Positions 1-8,491 are shown, counted from the first letter of the stretch. The stretch is 13,577 nucleotides of DNA from JBLHKS01 sp047620505 (GCA_047620505.1 JBLHKS010000187.1:1-13577), one strand, 5' to 3'. Made by a program: numbers and translations. The notes: generated by a model not told the origin, from the sequence alone.

Positions 1-2
1 AC

Positions 3-185
3 ACCTGTCGCAGTCGTGATCCCAACAGTGCCTGCGCACTGGCGCTGCTGCGCACCGCCCTGCTAGCCGCAGTGCGCGCCTCAGGTCGGGAAAGTTTGAC
101 TCAAGCCATCGAAGAATTCGCCGCAGACCGTCGTCCCGCCGTCGCTTTGATCACGAATCAACGACTTGCATCGCTACTTGCGTAA
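3..185 (+). CDS. C-terminal part of an unidentified protein (cut by window edge)
   Basis: An open frame runs from the window edge to a TAA at 183-185 and gives about 60 residues. They are rich in Ala, Leu and Arg and end with the residues ITNQRLASLLA. The stretch looks helical, with no membrane segment and no motif I recognise. GC-rich third positions fit a real gene, and a hairpin follows the stop within 10 nt, as expected at a gene end. A second open frame at positions 1-66 (reading TPVAVVIPTVPAHW) leaves some doubt about the true frame. No function is proposed. Confidence 0.4.
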   Translation, partial: TCRSRDPNSACALALLRTALLAAVRASGRESLTQAIEEFAADRRPAVALITNQRLASLLA

Positions 186-192
186 ACCCTGG

Positions 193-213
193 GGAGAGCA
201 AGGGCTGCTCTCC
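193..213 (+). terminator. Perfect 8-bp hairpin after the first gene
   Basis: GGAGAGCA (193-200) and TGCTCTCC (206-213) are perfect inverted repeats around the 5-nt loop AGGGC. The hairpin lies 7 nt after the stop at 185 and ends 11 nt before the ATG at 225. No T run follows (AGAACTTTCC), so it is not a classic intrinsic terminator. It could be a weak or Rho-assisted terminator, or a structure in the leader of the GerMN gene that affects its translation. Confidence 0.45.
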
Positions 214-224
214 AGAACTTTCCA

Positions 225-807
225 ATGAACAAACCAACGACAGAGAACGCAATAACACAGCAGATAACGGCGCTTGCTATCATCGCTTTCCTCGGTGCAG
301 CTCTCGCAAGTTGCAGCGGTATTCGGCAGTCTGAACCGCAAACCAGAGGTGTTCCGAATCCGGCGTACCGGATCGTAAATCTCTACTTTCTGAACGACGA
401 TCGCGAGATGGAGCCAGGTGTCTCGGTTGGAGCTCCAGTGAGATGGATTCGCGTTGGGGATCGATTTCACAAGCGAGCCGTCAAGGCGTTGCTCGGCGGT
501 GCCACTGAGGCGGAAGCGGCCATGGGGGTATTACGCGAACTTCGCGCCACCCAGTTCGGAAGCTCTGCCGTGGCCGACTGATCCAGCACCGACTAAGCCG
601 CTCAAAGCCTACTTTAACTCGGTCAGAGTTGTCGATGGAGTGGCGACGATCGATTTCGATAAGTCTGCGTTACTATATCTCAATTCGCCGTCTGCGCTTC
701 AGTTCAGCATCAAAGAGCCGATTCGCAGGACACTGATGCAGTTCACAGAAATTCACTCCGTACGGTTCTCAATCGGAGGTGAGGTGTTCACCCGGTGGAG
801 AACCTGA
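225..807 (+). pseudogene. GerMN-domain lipoprotein gene, frameshifted
   Basis: The 5' frame starts at ATG 225. It encodes a signal peptide with lipobox LASC (Cys30) and the first half of a GerMN domain (residues LYFLNDD, then VKALLGGATEAEAAMG). That frame stops at 579-581. The rest of the domain (YYANFAP, then VRVVDGVATIDF, then the end FSIGGEVFTRWRT) lies in the next frame and stops at 805-807. Removing one G from the five-G run at 524-528 restores one protein of about 193 residues. GerMN domains occur in envelope lipoproteins and spore-germination proteins; their biochemical role is poorly defined. The two halves join cleanly, so the lesion is either recent, a sequencing error, or a slippage switch in the G run. 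No nearby gene suggests a specific partner. Confidence 0.75.
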
Positions 808-1394
808 ATCGGTTGACACCGTTGAGGGCGGCGACGAACAATTACTTGTGGACGATCCTGCGGTTTCTCCCCCATCGGATGACTGCGTCGTCGTCCTTAA
901 CGAGCGCGCAGGAACGATTGTCGCCTCGTCGGTCGAAGAGGCAACAAAGGCGATCCGTTCAGGGTTCGAGAGTGCTGAAGATGAGGTGCCGCCGAACGTG
1001 GCATGCAGCCCAGACAAACTCGAGAAACAGATTCATGAGGAGAGGTCGGGCGTGGGCGAAGCTCGATTATTGTTGGTGATGGTAGCGTTGCGACGGCGAC
1101 GGGGGCTGCGAGGCGGCGAGGCTCGCTCGGTGTCCTTTCAATGAGCACCTTCAATCTGGTGGCACGAGACCTGGAAATGCCGCTCGCTCGGAGGAAGCGA
1201 CCGCGGCGTTGGCGAAGGCGTCGCCCACTGATGTCGATATCGCCGAGGTCAATTCGCTAACAAACCCACCCAATCGTGCGCAACGCCTGATCGCGCGAAT
1301 TTGGCAGTGCAATATGCACCGTAACAGAACTCGTCTCTGCATGACCATATTTTTTAGACGCTCATTGTCAGTTGCTTACGGCTCGGATACGCGG
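808..1394. other. About 590 bases with no convincing gene
   Basis: Open frames exist on both strands, for example plus 779-1144 and minus 897-1154. They overlap one another, have no plausible start context, and their translations show no domain, signal peptide or membrane segment that I recognise. Some may be remnants of a decayed gene. The last 100 bases become AT-richer (a run of six T at 1350-1355) and contain short inverted repeats built on TGCA, described separately. They probably form the control region of the operon starting at 1426. Confidence 0.5.
1307..1319. promoter_or_regulatory. Inverted repeat GTGCA-ATA-TGCAC, possible activator site
   Basis: A perfect 5-bp inverted repeat with a 3-nt centre lies about 77 bases upstream of the -24-like GG at 1397-1398, within the usual distance range of enhancer sites for sigma-54 activators. 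A related TGCA-AAA-TGCA lies at 8587-8597 in the other control region. TGCA is itself palindromic, so short matches arise easily by chance. The arms are in the opposite order to the known NtrC site, so this is not simply an NtrC box. Confidence 0.25.
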
Positions 1395-1414
1395 GTGGCA
1401 CAACTAATGCAATT
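1395..1414 (+). promoter_or_regulatory. Sigma-54-like (-24/-12) promoter for the 1426 operon
   Basis: The element is GTGGCACAACTAATGCAATT. GG at 1397-1398 and GC at 1409-1410 are separated by exactly 10 bases, and the -24 block is TGGCAC as in the sigma-54 consensus. The -12 block is ATGC rather than TTGC. The minus-strand element at 8492-8511 matches at 13 of 20 positions, including the full TGCAATT end, and sits at almost the same distance from its start codon (11 versus 10 nt). One difficulty is that a sigma-54 start point about 12 nt after the GC would leave a leader of only a few bases before ATG 1426. Confidence 0.5.
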
Positions 1415-1425
1415 CGAGAAGACGT

Positions 1426-1599
1426 ATGGAAACAAAACCATCCCTCACCGGCTCTTCGCTGGCTGTTCTCGCAGTCGGATTCGGGATCTGCCTTTTCTCC
1501 GTAAGTTGTGGAAGCGACTCCGCTCTGGAGGACACGGCCGAAGATGTTGGCGACTCGGCCGAGGATGTCAGCGACGCAGCGGAAGACGCGGTCGATTAA
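1426..1599 (+). CDS. Small acidic lipoprotein with AED heptad repeats
   Basis: This is a 57-residue protein. Residues 1-28 form a signal peptide with hydrophobic core SSLAVLAVGFGICLF and the sequence SVSC, making Cys28 the likely lipidated residue. The lipobox is weak because position -3 is Ser rather than Leu. The remainder is almost wholly acidic, with three tandem seven-residue units of the type AEDVxDx after an ALEDT lead-in. It has the size and layout of entericidin-like lipoproteins but lacks their Gly-rich motif, so I do not assign it to that family. A purine-rich stretch (CGAGAAGAC) precedes the ATG. It is the first gene of a six-gene plus-strand run and resembles the acidic lipoprotein at 7892-8302 in character. 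The function is unknown; a periplasm-facing envelope role is inferred. Confidence 0.75.
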   Translation: METKPSLTGSSLAVLAVGFGICLFSVSCGSDSALEDTAEDVGDSAEDVSDAAEDAVD

Positions 1600-1650
1600 T
1601 CAGATTACCCCCGGAATCATCAAACACCACACACCGAAAGGATTAACACT

Positions 1651-1797
1651 ATGTTAGAATGGACTCTTATATTTCTCGTCTTCGCCCTAATCGCGGCGGC
1701 ACTCGGCTTTACCGGCATCGCGGGTAAGGCCGCAGGTATCGCCAAGATCCTGTTCATCGTCTTCCTCGTCGTCTGGATCGTCACGTTCGTGCTTTAG
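1651..1797 (+). CDS. DUF1328 family small membrane protein
   Basis: This 48-residue protein has the typical length and pattern of DUF1328 (the YtjA type of small membrane peptide). It starts MLEW, contains GFTGIAGKAAGIAKILF, and ends in a hydrophobic stretch. Two membrane segments are visible, at about residues 3-20 and 30-48, joined by a short Gly/Ala/Lys loop. AAAGGA about 8 nt before the ATG is one of the better ribosome binding sites in the window. The gene follows the 1426 gene by 51 nt and precedes the DUF883-like gene by 17 nt. The family has no established biochemical function. It is often found beside stress-related membrane proteins, as here. Confidence 0.9.
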   Translation: MLEWTLIFLVFALIAAALGFTGIAGKAAGIAKILFIVFLVVWIVTFVL

Positions 1798-1814
1798 CTC
1801 TAACGAGAATCGCC

Positions 1815-2252
1815 ATGACGGATACAACATCGAACGACACCGCAGACCGTGTCAAAGATACCGCTCGAGCCGCCAAACGCCGCGCACTCTCAGCTGTGAA
1901 AGAGCTGAAGAGCGCCGGGCGGGAGGCCGTTCGGAATCGGCAGCGGATGGCTGCGAATCGCGTGGCCGAATACGAAACAATCGCGAGCGATGCCGCCGCG
2001 ATCCTTCGTAAGAAACAGTGCCCGGCACTGGCCGAGCGCGCGGAGACAGTGGCAAACCTGACAGCAGACGCCCGCAACTACCTTGCAGGCTCCGAACCGG
2101 AAGAAGTGTGGCGCGACACTGAAGATTGCATTCGAAAGCATCCCTCCGCTGCCTTCAGTTGCTTCTTCGTCGCCGGTCTCGCCGTGGGCAGATTCCTGAA
2201 GAGTTCGTCCCGTCGCGGCAGCAACCGCGGAGCATTCACCTCCATCTCGTAA
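1815..2252 (+). CDS. DUF883/ElaB-like membrane-anchored helical protein
   Basis: This 145-residue protein starts with a long charged helix rich in Ala, Lys and Arg (residues about 8-105). A single hydrophobic segment follows at about 109-127, introduced by RKHPSAAF and ending GLAVGRFLKSS, with a short basic tail. This order (helix, His-Pro, Gly-rich C-terminal anchor) is the DUF883 pattern seen in the ElaB/YqjD proteins of enterobacteria, which are inner-membrane proteins reported to associate with ribosomes in stationary phase. Similarity here is by layout rather than a strong sequence match, so the exact role is uncertain. The gene sits 17 nt after the DUF1328 gene and 18 nt before the holin-like gene. 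Confidence 0.7.
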   Translation: MTDTTSNDTADRVKDTARAAKRRALSAVKELKSAGREAVRNRQRMAANRVAEYETIASDAAAILRKKQCPALAERAETVANLTADARNYLAGSEPEEVWRDTEDCIRKHPSAAFSCFFVAGLAVGRFLKSSSRRGSNRGAFTSIS

Positions 2253-2270
2253 CCATCCAACGTGAACGCC

Positions 2271-2720
2271 ATGCATCAAAGCCCTGAGCCCCTTTCCCGC
2301 GCCCAACAGCCATCGCCGGAACCGACCATTGGCGATCTCATCCGCGGGCTTCGCGACGACCTTGGTCTCCTCTTGAAACAGGAAGTCGCCCTCCTGAAGG
2401 CGGAGATGACGCAAAGATTTCGGGAGGTTGCGAAAGATGGCGGAATCGTCTTGGGGGGCGCGTTCACAGTGGCAATGGGCATTGGACTGCTTCTCCTCGC
2501 GGGCGCGGCGCTGCTCTCCTGGCTCTTGCAGTCATGGGGAATCAGCGCAGCAGCCGCATGCTTTACGGGACTTGCGGTCACTTCTGTGGCCGCCATCACA
2601 GGCGGCGCCATCCTCGCGATGGTTGGCACCGTGCGCTTCAGGGATCGTTCGCTCGTCCCCGAAGCATCTATCGAAGAACTAAAAACAAACACCAGAAAGA
2701 TATGTCAACAAATACAGTAA
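2271..2720 (+). CDS. Phage holin family (holin superfamily III / DUF1469-like) membrane protein
   Basis: From ATG 2271 the protein has 149 residues. A charged N-terminal half includes TIGDLIRGLRDDLGLLLKQE and LLKAEMTQRFREVAKD. Two membrane segments follow at about 57-85 and 92-119, then a polar tail containing SIEELK. This matches the chromosomal holin-III/DUF1469 proteins that commonly neighbour DUF883 and DUF3618 genes. Despite the name they are not shown to act as lysis holins, and no phage gene is present here. An in-frame GTG at 2262 would add three residues; ATG is preferred because its CGCC context matches the previous gene. The last 19 nt overlap the next gene in another frame, which implies tight co-expression. 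Confidence 0.8.
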   Translation: MHQSPEPLSRAQQPSPEPTIGDLIRGLRDDLGLLLKQEVALLKAEMTQRFREVAKDGGIVLGGAFTVAMGIGLLLLAGAALLSWLLQSWGISAAAACFTGLAVTSVAAITGGAILAMVGTVRFRDRSLVPEASIEELKTNTRKICQQIQ

Positions 2721-3421
2721 CCGATGACGGCTCGGCCGATGTCGGACAAAAAATCAAAGAAGGTCTCAACGCCACCCGGGAACGGATGGATCACACCATC
2801 GACGAACTGACCGAAAGGCTCGATCCGCGTCAGGCGGTCGATGGCATTACTGAATGGCTGGGTAACACCTCCATGGAGGATGCCGTCCGCACCGTCAAAC
2901 AGACGACCAACAAAGCCGCCGGTCACGTCGGTCGTCACCCGGTGCCTTACGCTCTAGCCGGAGCAGGCGTCGCCTGGCTTGCCGTGGAAGTTATCCGATC
3001 GAACCGTCGCCCCGATCCGAAAAGCCGCATGGATAAAACCGTCGATTCGATCAAAGATGCGGCTTCAACCGCGGGCGAAACCATCACGGATAAAGCCGCA
3101 GCGGCGAAAACGTCCATAACCGAAGGAGCCAGGAATCTGGCGGACACGGGGGAAAAGGTGACAGCTGAGGTAAAAGAGAAGGTCGGCGACGGAGTCGATA
3201 CCGTGACCGACATTGCGAAAGAAAATCCTATCGCCGTTGGCGGTGGCATCCTGGCGCTGGGACTGCTCGCCGGACTTCTCATTCCCCGCACCCGCACGGA
3301 AGACAAGCTGATGGGCGGCATCTCCGATGGGCTTCTCGAAGACGCACGCGACGTCGGGCGTGACGCCCTCAAACGGGGCAAGGAGGCAGTTCACCAAGCT
3401 GTTGAATCAGCGACCGCGTGA
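2702..3421 (+). CDS. DUF3618-domain membrane protein with amphipathic repeats
   Basis: This is a 239-residue protein. Residues about 24-48 (ATRERMDHTIDELTERLDP) match the DUF3618 motif, and a first membrane segment is at about 80-98. Residues 108-172 form an amphipathic, Lys/Ala/Thr/Glu-rich stretch with repeated Asp/Lys-x2-Ala units that resembles LEA or apolipoprotein-like helices. A second hydrophobic segment (about 176-194, Gly/Leu-rich) is followed by a charged tail. AGAAAGAT precedes ATG 2702, and the start lies inside the end of the holin-like gene. The family has no known enzymatic role; together with its neighbours it looks like an envelope-stress or membrane-organising module. The dehydrogenase gene follows after 22 nt. 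Confidence 0.8.
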   Translation: MSTNTVTDDGSADVGQKIKEGLNATRERMDHTIDELTERLDPRQAVDGITEWLGNTSMEDAVRTVKQTTNKAAGHVGRHPVPYALAGAGVAWLAVEVIRSNRRPDPKSRMDKTVDSIKDAASTAGETITDKAAAAKTSITEGARNLADTGEKVTAEVKEKVGDGVDTVTDIAKENPIAVGGGILALGLLAGLLIPRTRTEDKLMGGISDGLLEDARDVGRDALKRGKEAVHQAVESATA

Positions 3422-3443
3422 ATCAAAAAACACAAACACCGCA

Positions 3444-4814
3444 ATGTCCATCAAGAGCATCAATCCCGCGACCAACGAGGAACTCAAATCCTTCGAACCG
3501 CTGACCAAAGAGCAGGCGATGGCCGCGGTGGCGAGCGCTGACCGCGCCTTCAGCTCGTGGCGTGACACGACGTTCGAACAGCGAAAGTCCATTCTCCTGA
3601 AGTTTGCGGAGAATCTCCGAACTCGAACGGACGAGTTCGCAGAACTTATCACTCTGGAAATGGGCAAGCGGATCTCCGAGAGCCGGGCGGAGATAGAGTT
3701 TTGTGCAGAGATCGCCGAATTCTATGCCAACGGCGCGGAGAACTTTCTCGCCGACCAAAAGATGGAAGTGGACGACGCCGACGCCTACATCCAGTTTGCG
3801 CCGATCGGCGCACTGCTGGGTATAATGCCTTGGAATTTTCCATTCTATCAGGTGACCCGCTTTGCTGCCCCGAACCTCATGGCCGGCAATACGGTTCTGA
3901 TCAAGCACGCGAGCAGCGTTCCCCAGTGCGCTGAGCGGATCGAGCAACTCTTCTCGGAATCCGGTATGCCGGACGGAGCATTCACCAACCTCTTTGTTCC
4001 GACGGAGTTCATCGCATCCATCATCGAGGACAGGCGAATCCGCGGTGTCTCCCTCACTGGCAGCGAGAAAGCGGGCGCGTCTGTCGCAGGTCTGGCCGGA
4101 AAGAATTTGAAGCGCTCTGTTCTGGAGTTGGGCGGCAACGATGCCTTTGTCGTGCTCGAAGACGCGGATATGGAGCACGTCGTGAAGATGGCGATCAAAG
4201 GCCGCATGGTGAACACAGGCCAATCGTGCGTGGCCGCGAAGCGGTTCATCGTAGTTGAGCTCGTTGCCGAACAATTCCTTTCCGCATTCAAGTCCGCGAT
4301 GTCCGACATGAAGATGGGCAATCCGGCTGAGGCTGGCACCGACGTTGGTCCGCTGTCCACCGAAGCCGCCGCAGTCGATCTGGAGGAGAAGGTGAAGCGC
4401 ACCATCGATGCCGGGGCGACCGTCGTGCTCGGTGGCTCCAGACCAGACTGCGAAGGCGCTTTTTACAACCCAACAATCCTGACCAATATCAATTCCGAGA
4501 TGCCTACCTACGATCAGGAACTTTTCGGACCCGTCGCCAGCGTCTACGTGGTGAAAGACGAGGCGGAGGCTATCGAGAAAGCGAACGATTCCTCCTACGG
4601 GCTGGGCGGCTCGGTCTACACCAGAGACATCGAAAGAGGCCGGCGCGTCGCCGAACAAATGGACACGGGCATGGTCTTTATCAATCAGCCCACCAATTCC
4701 CAAGCCGATCTACCATTCGGCGGCACCAAGAACTCAGGCTACGGGCGCGAATTGTCCTATCTGGGCATTCTTGAGTTCGTGAACAAGAAATTGATCCATG
4801 CAGGGAAGAAGTAA
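3444..4814 (+). CDS. sad: Succinate-semialdehyde dehydrogenase (aldehyde dehydrogenase superfamily)
   Basis: This 456-residue cytosolic enzyme oxidises succinic semialdehyde to succinate with NAD(P)+. The ALDH catalytic set is complete: Asn131 in MPWNFPFY, Lys154 in the cofactor site, Glu228 in LELGGNDAF and the nucleophile Cys262 in GQSCVAAKR. The C-terminal LPFGGTKNSGYGREL block is also present. Length and sequence resemble E. coli Sad (YneI) more than GabD, so NAD use is likely but not proven. ATG 3444 is preferred because SINPATNEE is the usual family N-terminus; the open frame extends further upstream only by overlapping the previous gene. No clear Shine-Dalgarno is present (A-rich leader). 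It is the last gene of the plus-strand operon and converges on an acetolactate-synthase-like gene, a pairing that suggests a 2-oxoglutarate-to-succinate route. Confidence 0.9.
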   Translation: MSIKSINPATNEELKSFEPLTKEQAMAAVASADRAFSSWRDTTFEQRKSILLKFAENLRTRTDEFAELITLEMGKRISESRAEIEFCAEIAEFYANGAENFLADQKMEVDDADAYIQFAPIGALLGIMPWNFPFYQVTRFAAPNLMAGNTVLIKHASSVPQCAERIEQLFSESGMPDGAFTNLFVPTEFIASIIEDRRIRGVSLTGSEKAGASVAGLAGKNLKRSVLELGGNDAFVVLEDADMEHVVKMAIKGRMVNTGQSCVAAKRFIVVELVAEQFLSAFKSAMSDMKMGNPAEAGTDVGPLSTEAAAVDLEEKVKRTIDAGATVVLGGSRPDCEGAFYNPTILTNINSEMPTYDQELFGPVASVYVVKDEAEAIEKANDSSYGLGGSVYTRDIERGRRVAEQMDTGMVFINQPTNSQADLPFGGTKNSGYGRELSYLGILEFVNKKLIHAGKK

Positions 4815-4883
4815 TTAAGCATTGGACATTTGGAGTCGGACCGGAAGCAAGGCCAACGACGCTTATTTATTGGAGTTACGCCG

Positions 4884-6524
4884 TCAAAGCAAAGCGCTGC
4901 GTTCCTTGATCTCTTTGTTCAAAAGACGGTCGTTGTTTGAGTAATCGACTCGCACCTCGATGAGATGGACTCCGCCCACCTTGAACGCACCTTCCAGCGT
5001 AGGCGCGAGTTCGTTGCACTCGCTGATTCGATGCCCCGCCGCACCGTACGCTTCAGCATATTTCACAAAGTCCGGGTTGTTGAACGTGAGTCCGTAGTCC
5101 GGAAAGCCATCGCTCTCTTGTTTCCAGCGGATCATGCCGAGCGCGTCGTCGCGGAGCAACAGGATCACCAGATCGAGGTCGAGCCGGAGAGCGGTCTCGA
5201 GTTCCGCCGAATTCATCATGAAGCCACCATCGCCGCAGATAGCCACGACCTTCCGGTCGGGACGAACGAGCTTGGCCGCGATCGCCGACGGAAGTCCGGC
5301 TCCCATCGTGGCTAGCGCGTTGTCGAGCAATACTGTGCTCGGCTGCCTCGCGGAATAGTTGCGGGCGAACCAGATCTTATACATCCCATTGTCCAGGGCG
5401 ATGATCCCATCGTCGGGCATCGCTCGCCTGACATCGGCGACGATGCGGCGGATGTCCATAGGGTACGATTCATGTTCGGCGCCATCGGAAACAGAGGCGG
5501 ACATCGCGCGTCGTACCTTGTCGAAGAAGTCACAATCCAAACATTCGTCGCGAGGAATCCGGGCGGCGATCTCGTCGATGCTGCCGGCGATGTCTCCGAT
5601 CACTTCGATCTGGGGAAAATAGACCGGATCGACCTCCGCGGATGTGTAATTGAGATGGATCACCTGTGTCTCGCCCTCGTGCATGAAGAACGGCGGCTTC
5701 TCGACGACATCGTGACCGACGTTGAGAATGACATCGGCACCTTGAATGGCGCGGTGGACAAAATCGTTGTCGGAGAGCGCGCATGTTCCGATCGACATCG
5801 GGTGGTCGTCACTTACGACGCCTTTGCCCATCTGGGTGGTGACAAAGGGTAGATCGCAGGTCTCGACCATGCGAAGCAGAGCATCGGACACCCGTTTTCG
5901 GTTGGCTCCAGCACCGATGAGCAGGAGCGGGTGCTTTGCCTCTCGAAGTGTCTCGGCGGCCTTCGCCAATGATTTTCCATCGGCTGCAGGGCGGCGCACA
6001 AAACTTTGTCCGATGGGCGTGGCATTGGTGTCTTCGGTAGCGATGTCCTCCGGGAGCTCGAGATGCACAGCGCCAGGACGCTCCTCCCGCGCCAGTCGGA
6101 AGGCTTCCCGGACGTCCGCCGGGATGCGATCACCACTCGCGATCTGACGCGTGAACTTTGTTACCGGCTGCATCATATCCACGACCTCGATGATTTGAAA
6201 CTGGCCTTGTTTCGATGTCTTCACAGGCTTTGCGCCGGTGATCATGAGCATCGGCATGGCGCCCAGGTTCGCGTAGGCGGCAGCAGTGATGAGATTGGCT
6301 GCCCCCGGTGCAAGCGTCGACAAGCAGACGCCCACCTCGCCGGTCAGCCTGCCGTGCGTGGCCGCCATGAATCCCGCCGCTTGTTCGTGCCGGGTTAGCA
6401 CGAGTTCGATGTCGCTCGTTCGGAGAGACTCCAGCAGATCAAGGTTCTCCTCTCCCGGGATTCCAAAAATCTTGCCAACGCCCTCGTTCTTGAGGCATTT
6501 GACGAACAGGTCGGAAGCTTTCAT
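4884..6524 (-). CDS. Acetolactate-synthase-like thiamine-diphosphate enzyme (possible 2-oxoglutarate decarboxylase)
   Basis: This 546-residue protein has three TPP-enzyme domains. The N-terminal pyrimidine-binding domain carries catalytic Glu47 in TRHEQAAGF, a central domain spans about 185-325, and the C-terminal domain has GDGGFMMN at 431-438 followed by LRDDALGMIRWKQ. Annotation pipelines would call it acetolactate synthase large subunit (2 pyruvate -> acetolactate + CO2). No small regulatory subunit or other branched-chain gene is nearby, which argues against an anabolic IlvB role. Convergence with succinate-semialdehyde dehydrogenase recalls the cyanobacterial 2-oxoglutarate decarboxylase, itself first annotated as acetolactate synthase. 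The canonical NN of the TPP motif is R458-D459 here. The gene starts 9 nt after the gdhA stop and is last in its operon. The fold is certain; the substrate is open. Confidence 0.85.
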   Translation of the reverse strand: MKASDLFVKCLKNEGVGKIFGIPGEENLDLLESLRTSDIELVLTRHEQAAGFMAATHGRLTGEVGVCLSTLAPGAANLITAAAYANLGAMPMLMITGAKPVKTSKQGQFQIIEVVDMMQPVTKFTRQIASGDRIPADVREAFRLAREERPGAVHLELPEDIATEDTNATPIGQSFVRRPAADGKSLAKAAETLREAKHPLLLIGAGANRKRVSDALLRMVETCDLPFVTTQMGKGVVSDDHPMSIGTCALSDNDFVHRAIQGADVILNVGHDVVEKPPFFMHEGETQVIHLNYTSAEVDPVYFPQIEVIGDIAGSIDEIAARIPRDECLDCDFFDKVRRAMSASVSDGAEHESYPMDIRRIVADVRRAMPDDGIIALDNGMYKIWFARNYSARQPSTVLLDNALATMGAGLPSAIAAKLVRPDRKVVAICGDGGFMMNSAELETALRLDLDLVILLLRDDALGMIRWKQESDGFPDYGLTFNNPDFVKYAEAYGAAGHRISECNELAPTLEGAFKVGGVHLIEVRVDYSNNDRLLNKEIKERSALL

Positions 6525-6533
6525 AGACCAGCT

Positions 6534-7891
<1,358 letters not shown>

Positions 7892-7892
<1 letters not shown>

Positions 7893-8302
7893 CAGTTGTC
7901 AGTCCTCTTTTCGGCTTCTTCAGCCTTCTCCTCGATCTTTTCCCCTGCCTTTCGAATGGCCTCGCCGGTTTCCGTCGCCACTTCGCGGGCGACATCTTTC
8001 AGGCCGCTGCCGATTTTCTTCAAGCCATCCCCCAGGCTCTCTTCGTCTCCAGCCGTTGGTGGGGGATCGATCTCGTCGATTGCATCTTCAGCATCGTCCT
8101 TCAGATCCTCAGCGGCACCTCTCAGTTTCTCGCCAGGTCGGCTATCGGAGACATCATCGAGTGCCTCATCCACTTTATCTCCAAGTTCCTCGACCTTGTC
8201 GCCAAGATCATCGACGATCTTCTCGGTCTCGGATTTCTTTTCACAAGCGGTGACCGCGAGCAGGAGCGCGCACGTAACCAGGGTAGTTGCAGATTTCTTC
8301 AT
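7892..8302 (-). CDS. Acidic helical lipoprotein
   Basis: This 136-residue protein starts with a signal peptide (MKKSATTLVTCALLLAVTAC) that ends in a good lipobox, VTAC, placing the lipidated Cys at residue 20. The mature part is highly charged and predicted to be nearly all helix, with heptad-like repeats such as KIVDDLGDKVEELGDKVDEAL. A Pro-rich break (DPPPTAGDEE) is followed by a second amphipathic stretch rich in Glu, Lys and Ala. It resembles LEA-like or apolipoprotein-like surface helices; I recognise no named family. It is the second gene of the minus-strand operon, 23 nt after the entericidin-like gene, and its TGA overlaps the gdhA ATG. Its acidic repeats recall the 57-residue lipoprotein that opens the convergent operon. 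Confidence 0.85.
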
Positions 8303-8325
8303 GGCTGTTCTGTTAGATTGAAGTT

Positions 8326-8481
8326 TTAGTGGTGCTCGTTTGCTTCCTGTTCGATCTCCGATCCAAGCTTCTGGAGATCTCGACCGAATCCTTCGGTGGT
8401 GGAGCAGGATGTGAGAGTTCCCATCGCCACGGCGATCGAGGCGAGGACGGCTATGATGGCTTTGAGTGATTTCGCTTTCAT
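8326..8481 (-). CDS. Entericidin A/B family lipoprotein
   Basis: This 51-residue protein has a Lys-containing N-terminus, a hydrophobic core (AIIAVLASIAVAMGTL) and lipobox LTSC with Cys26. The mature peptide begins CSTTEGFGRDLQKLGSEIEQEAN, closely matching the entericidin signature (Cys, Thr, then G-x-G-x-D-x-x-x-x-G). Entericidins are small stress-responsive lipoproteins, originally described in E. coli as an antidote/toxin pair; copies outside enterobacteria have unproven roles. ATG 8481 is chosen because it gives the standard family length; longer upstream extensions lack a signal peptide. It is the first gene of the minus-strand operon, 10 nt behind a sigma-54-like element. No partner of entericidin type follows directly; the next gene is the larger acidic lipoprotein. 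Confidence 0.88.
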   Translation of the reverse strand: MKAKSLKAIIAVLASIAVAMGTLTSCSTTEGFGRDLQKLGSEIEQEANEHH

Positions 8482-8491
8482 TGACTCATTC

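Noticed and set aside
779..1144. Plus-strand open frame of 121 codons after the GerMN gene
   Set aside because: It begins inside the GerMN 3' end, shows no recognisable domain, and degenerates into Arg-rich residues. Competing frames on both strands are equally open.
1209..1646. Plus-strand open frame of 145 codons
   Set aside because: It is out of frame with the clear lipoprotein gene at 1426-1599 and its translation is an Arg-rich shadow product with no plausible domain.
2271..2720. Holin-like gene as evidence of a prophage
   Set aside because: No lysin, structural, integrase or attachment-site signal is present. Chromosomal holin-III-like genes commonly neighbour DUF883 and DUF3618 genes.
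4057..4071. TGGCAG with GG-N10-GC spacing inside the dehydrogenase gene, a sigma-54-like pattern
   Set aside because: It lies within a conserved coding region encoding LTGSEKAG, its -12 block is AAGC, and no gene starts nearby. It serves as a chance-match control for the promoter calls.
3423..4703. Long minus-strand open frame of 426 codons opposite the dehydrogenase gene
   Set aside because: It is antisense to an unambiguous ALDH gene with all catalytic motifs; the length is a by-product of GC-rich codon use.
4815..4883. Possible bidirectional terminator between the convergent operons
   Set aside because: I found no stem longer than a few base pairs and no T run in this 69-nt gap, so no terminator is called.
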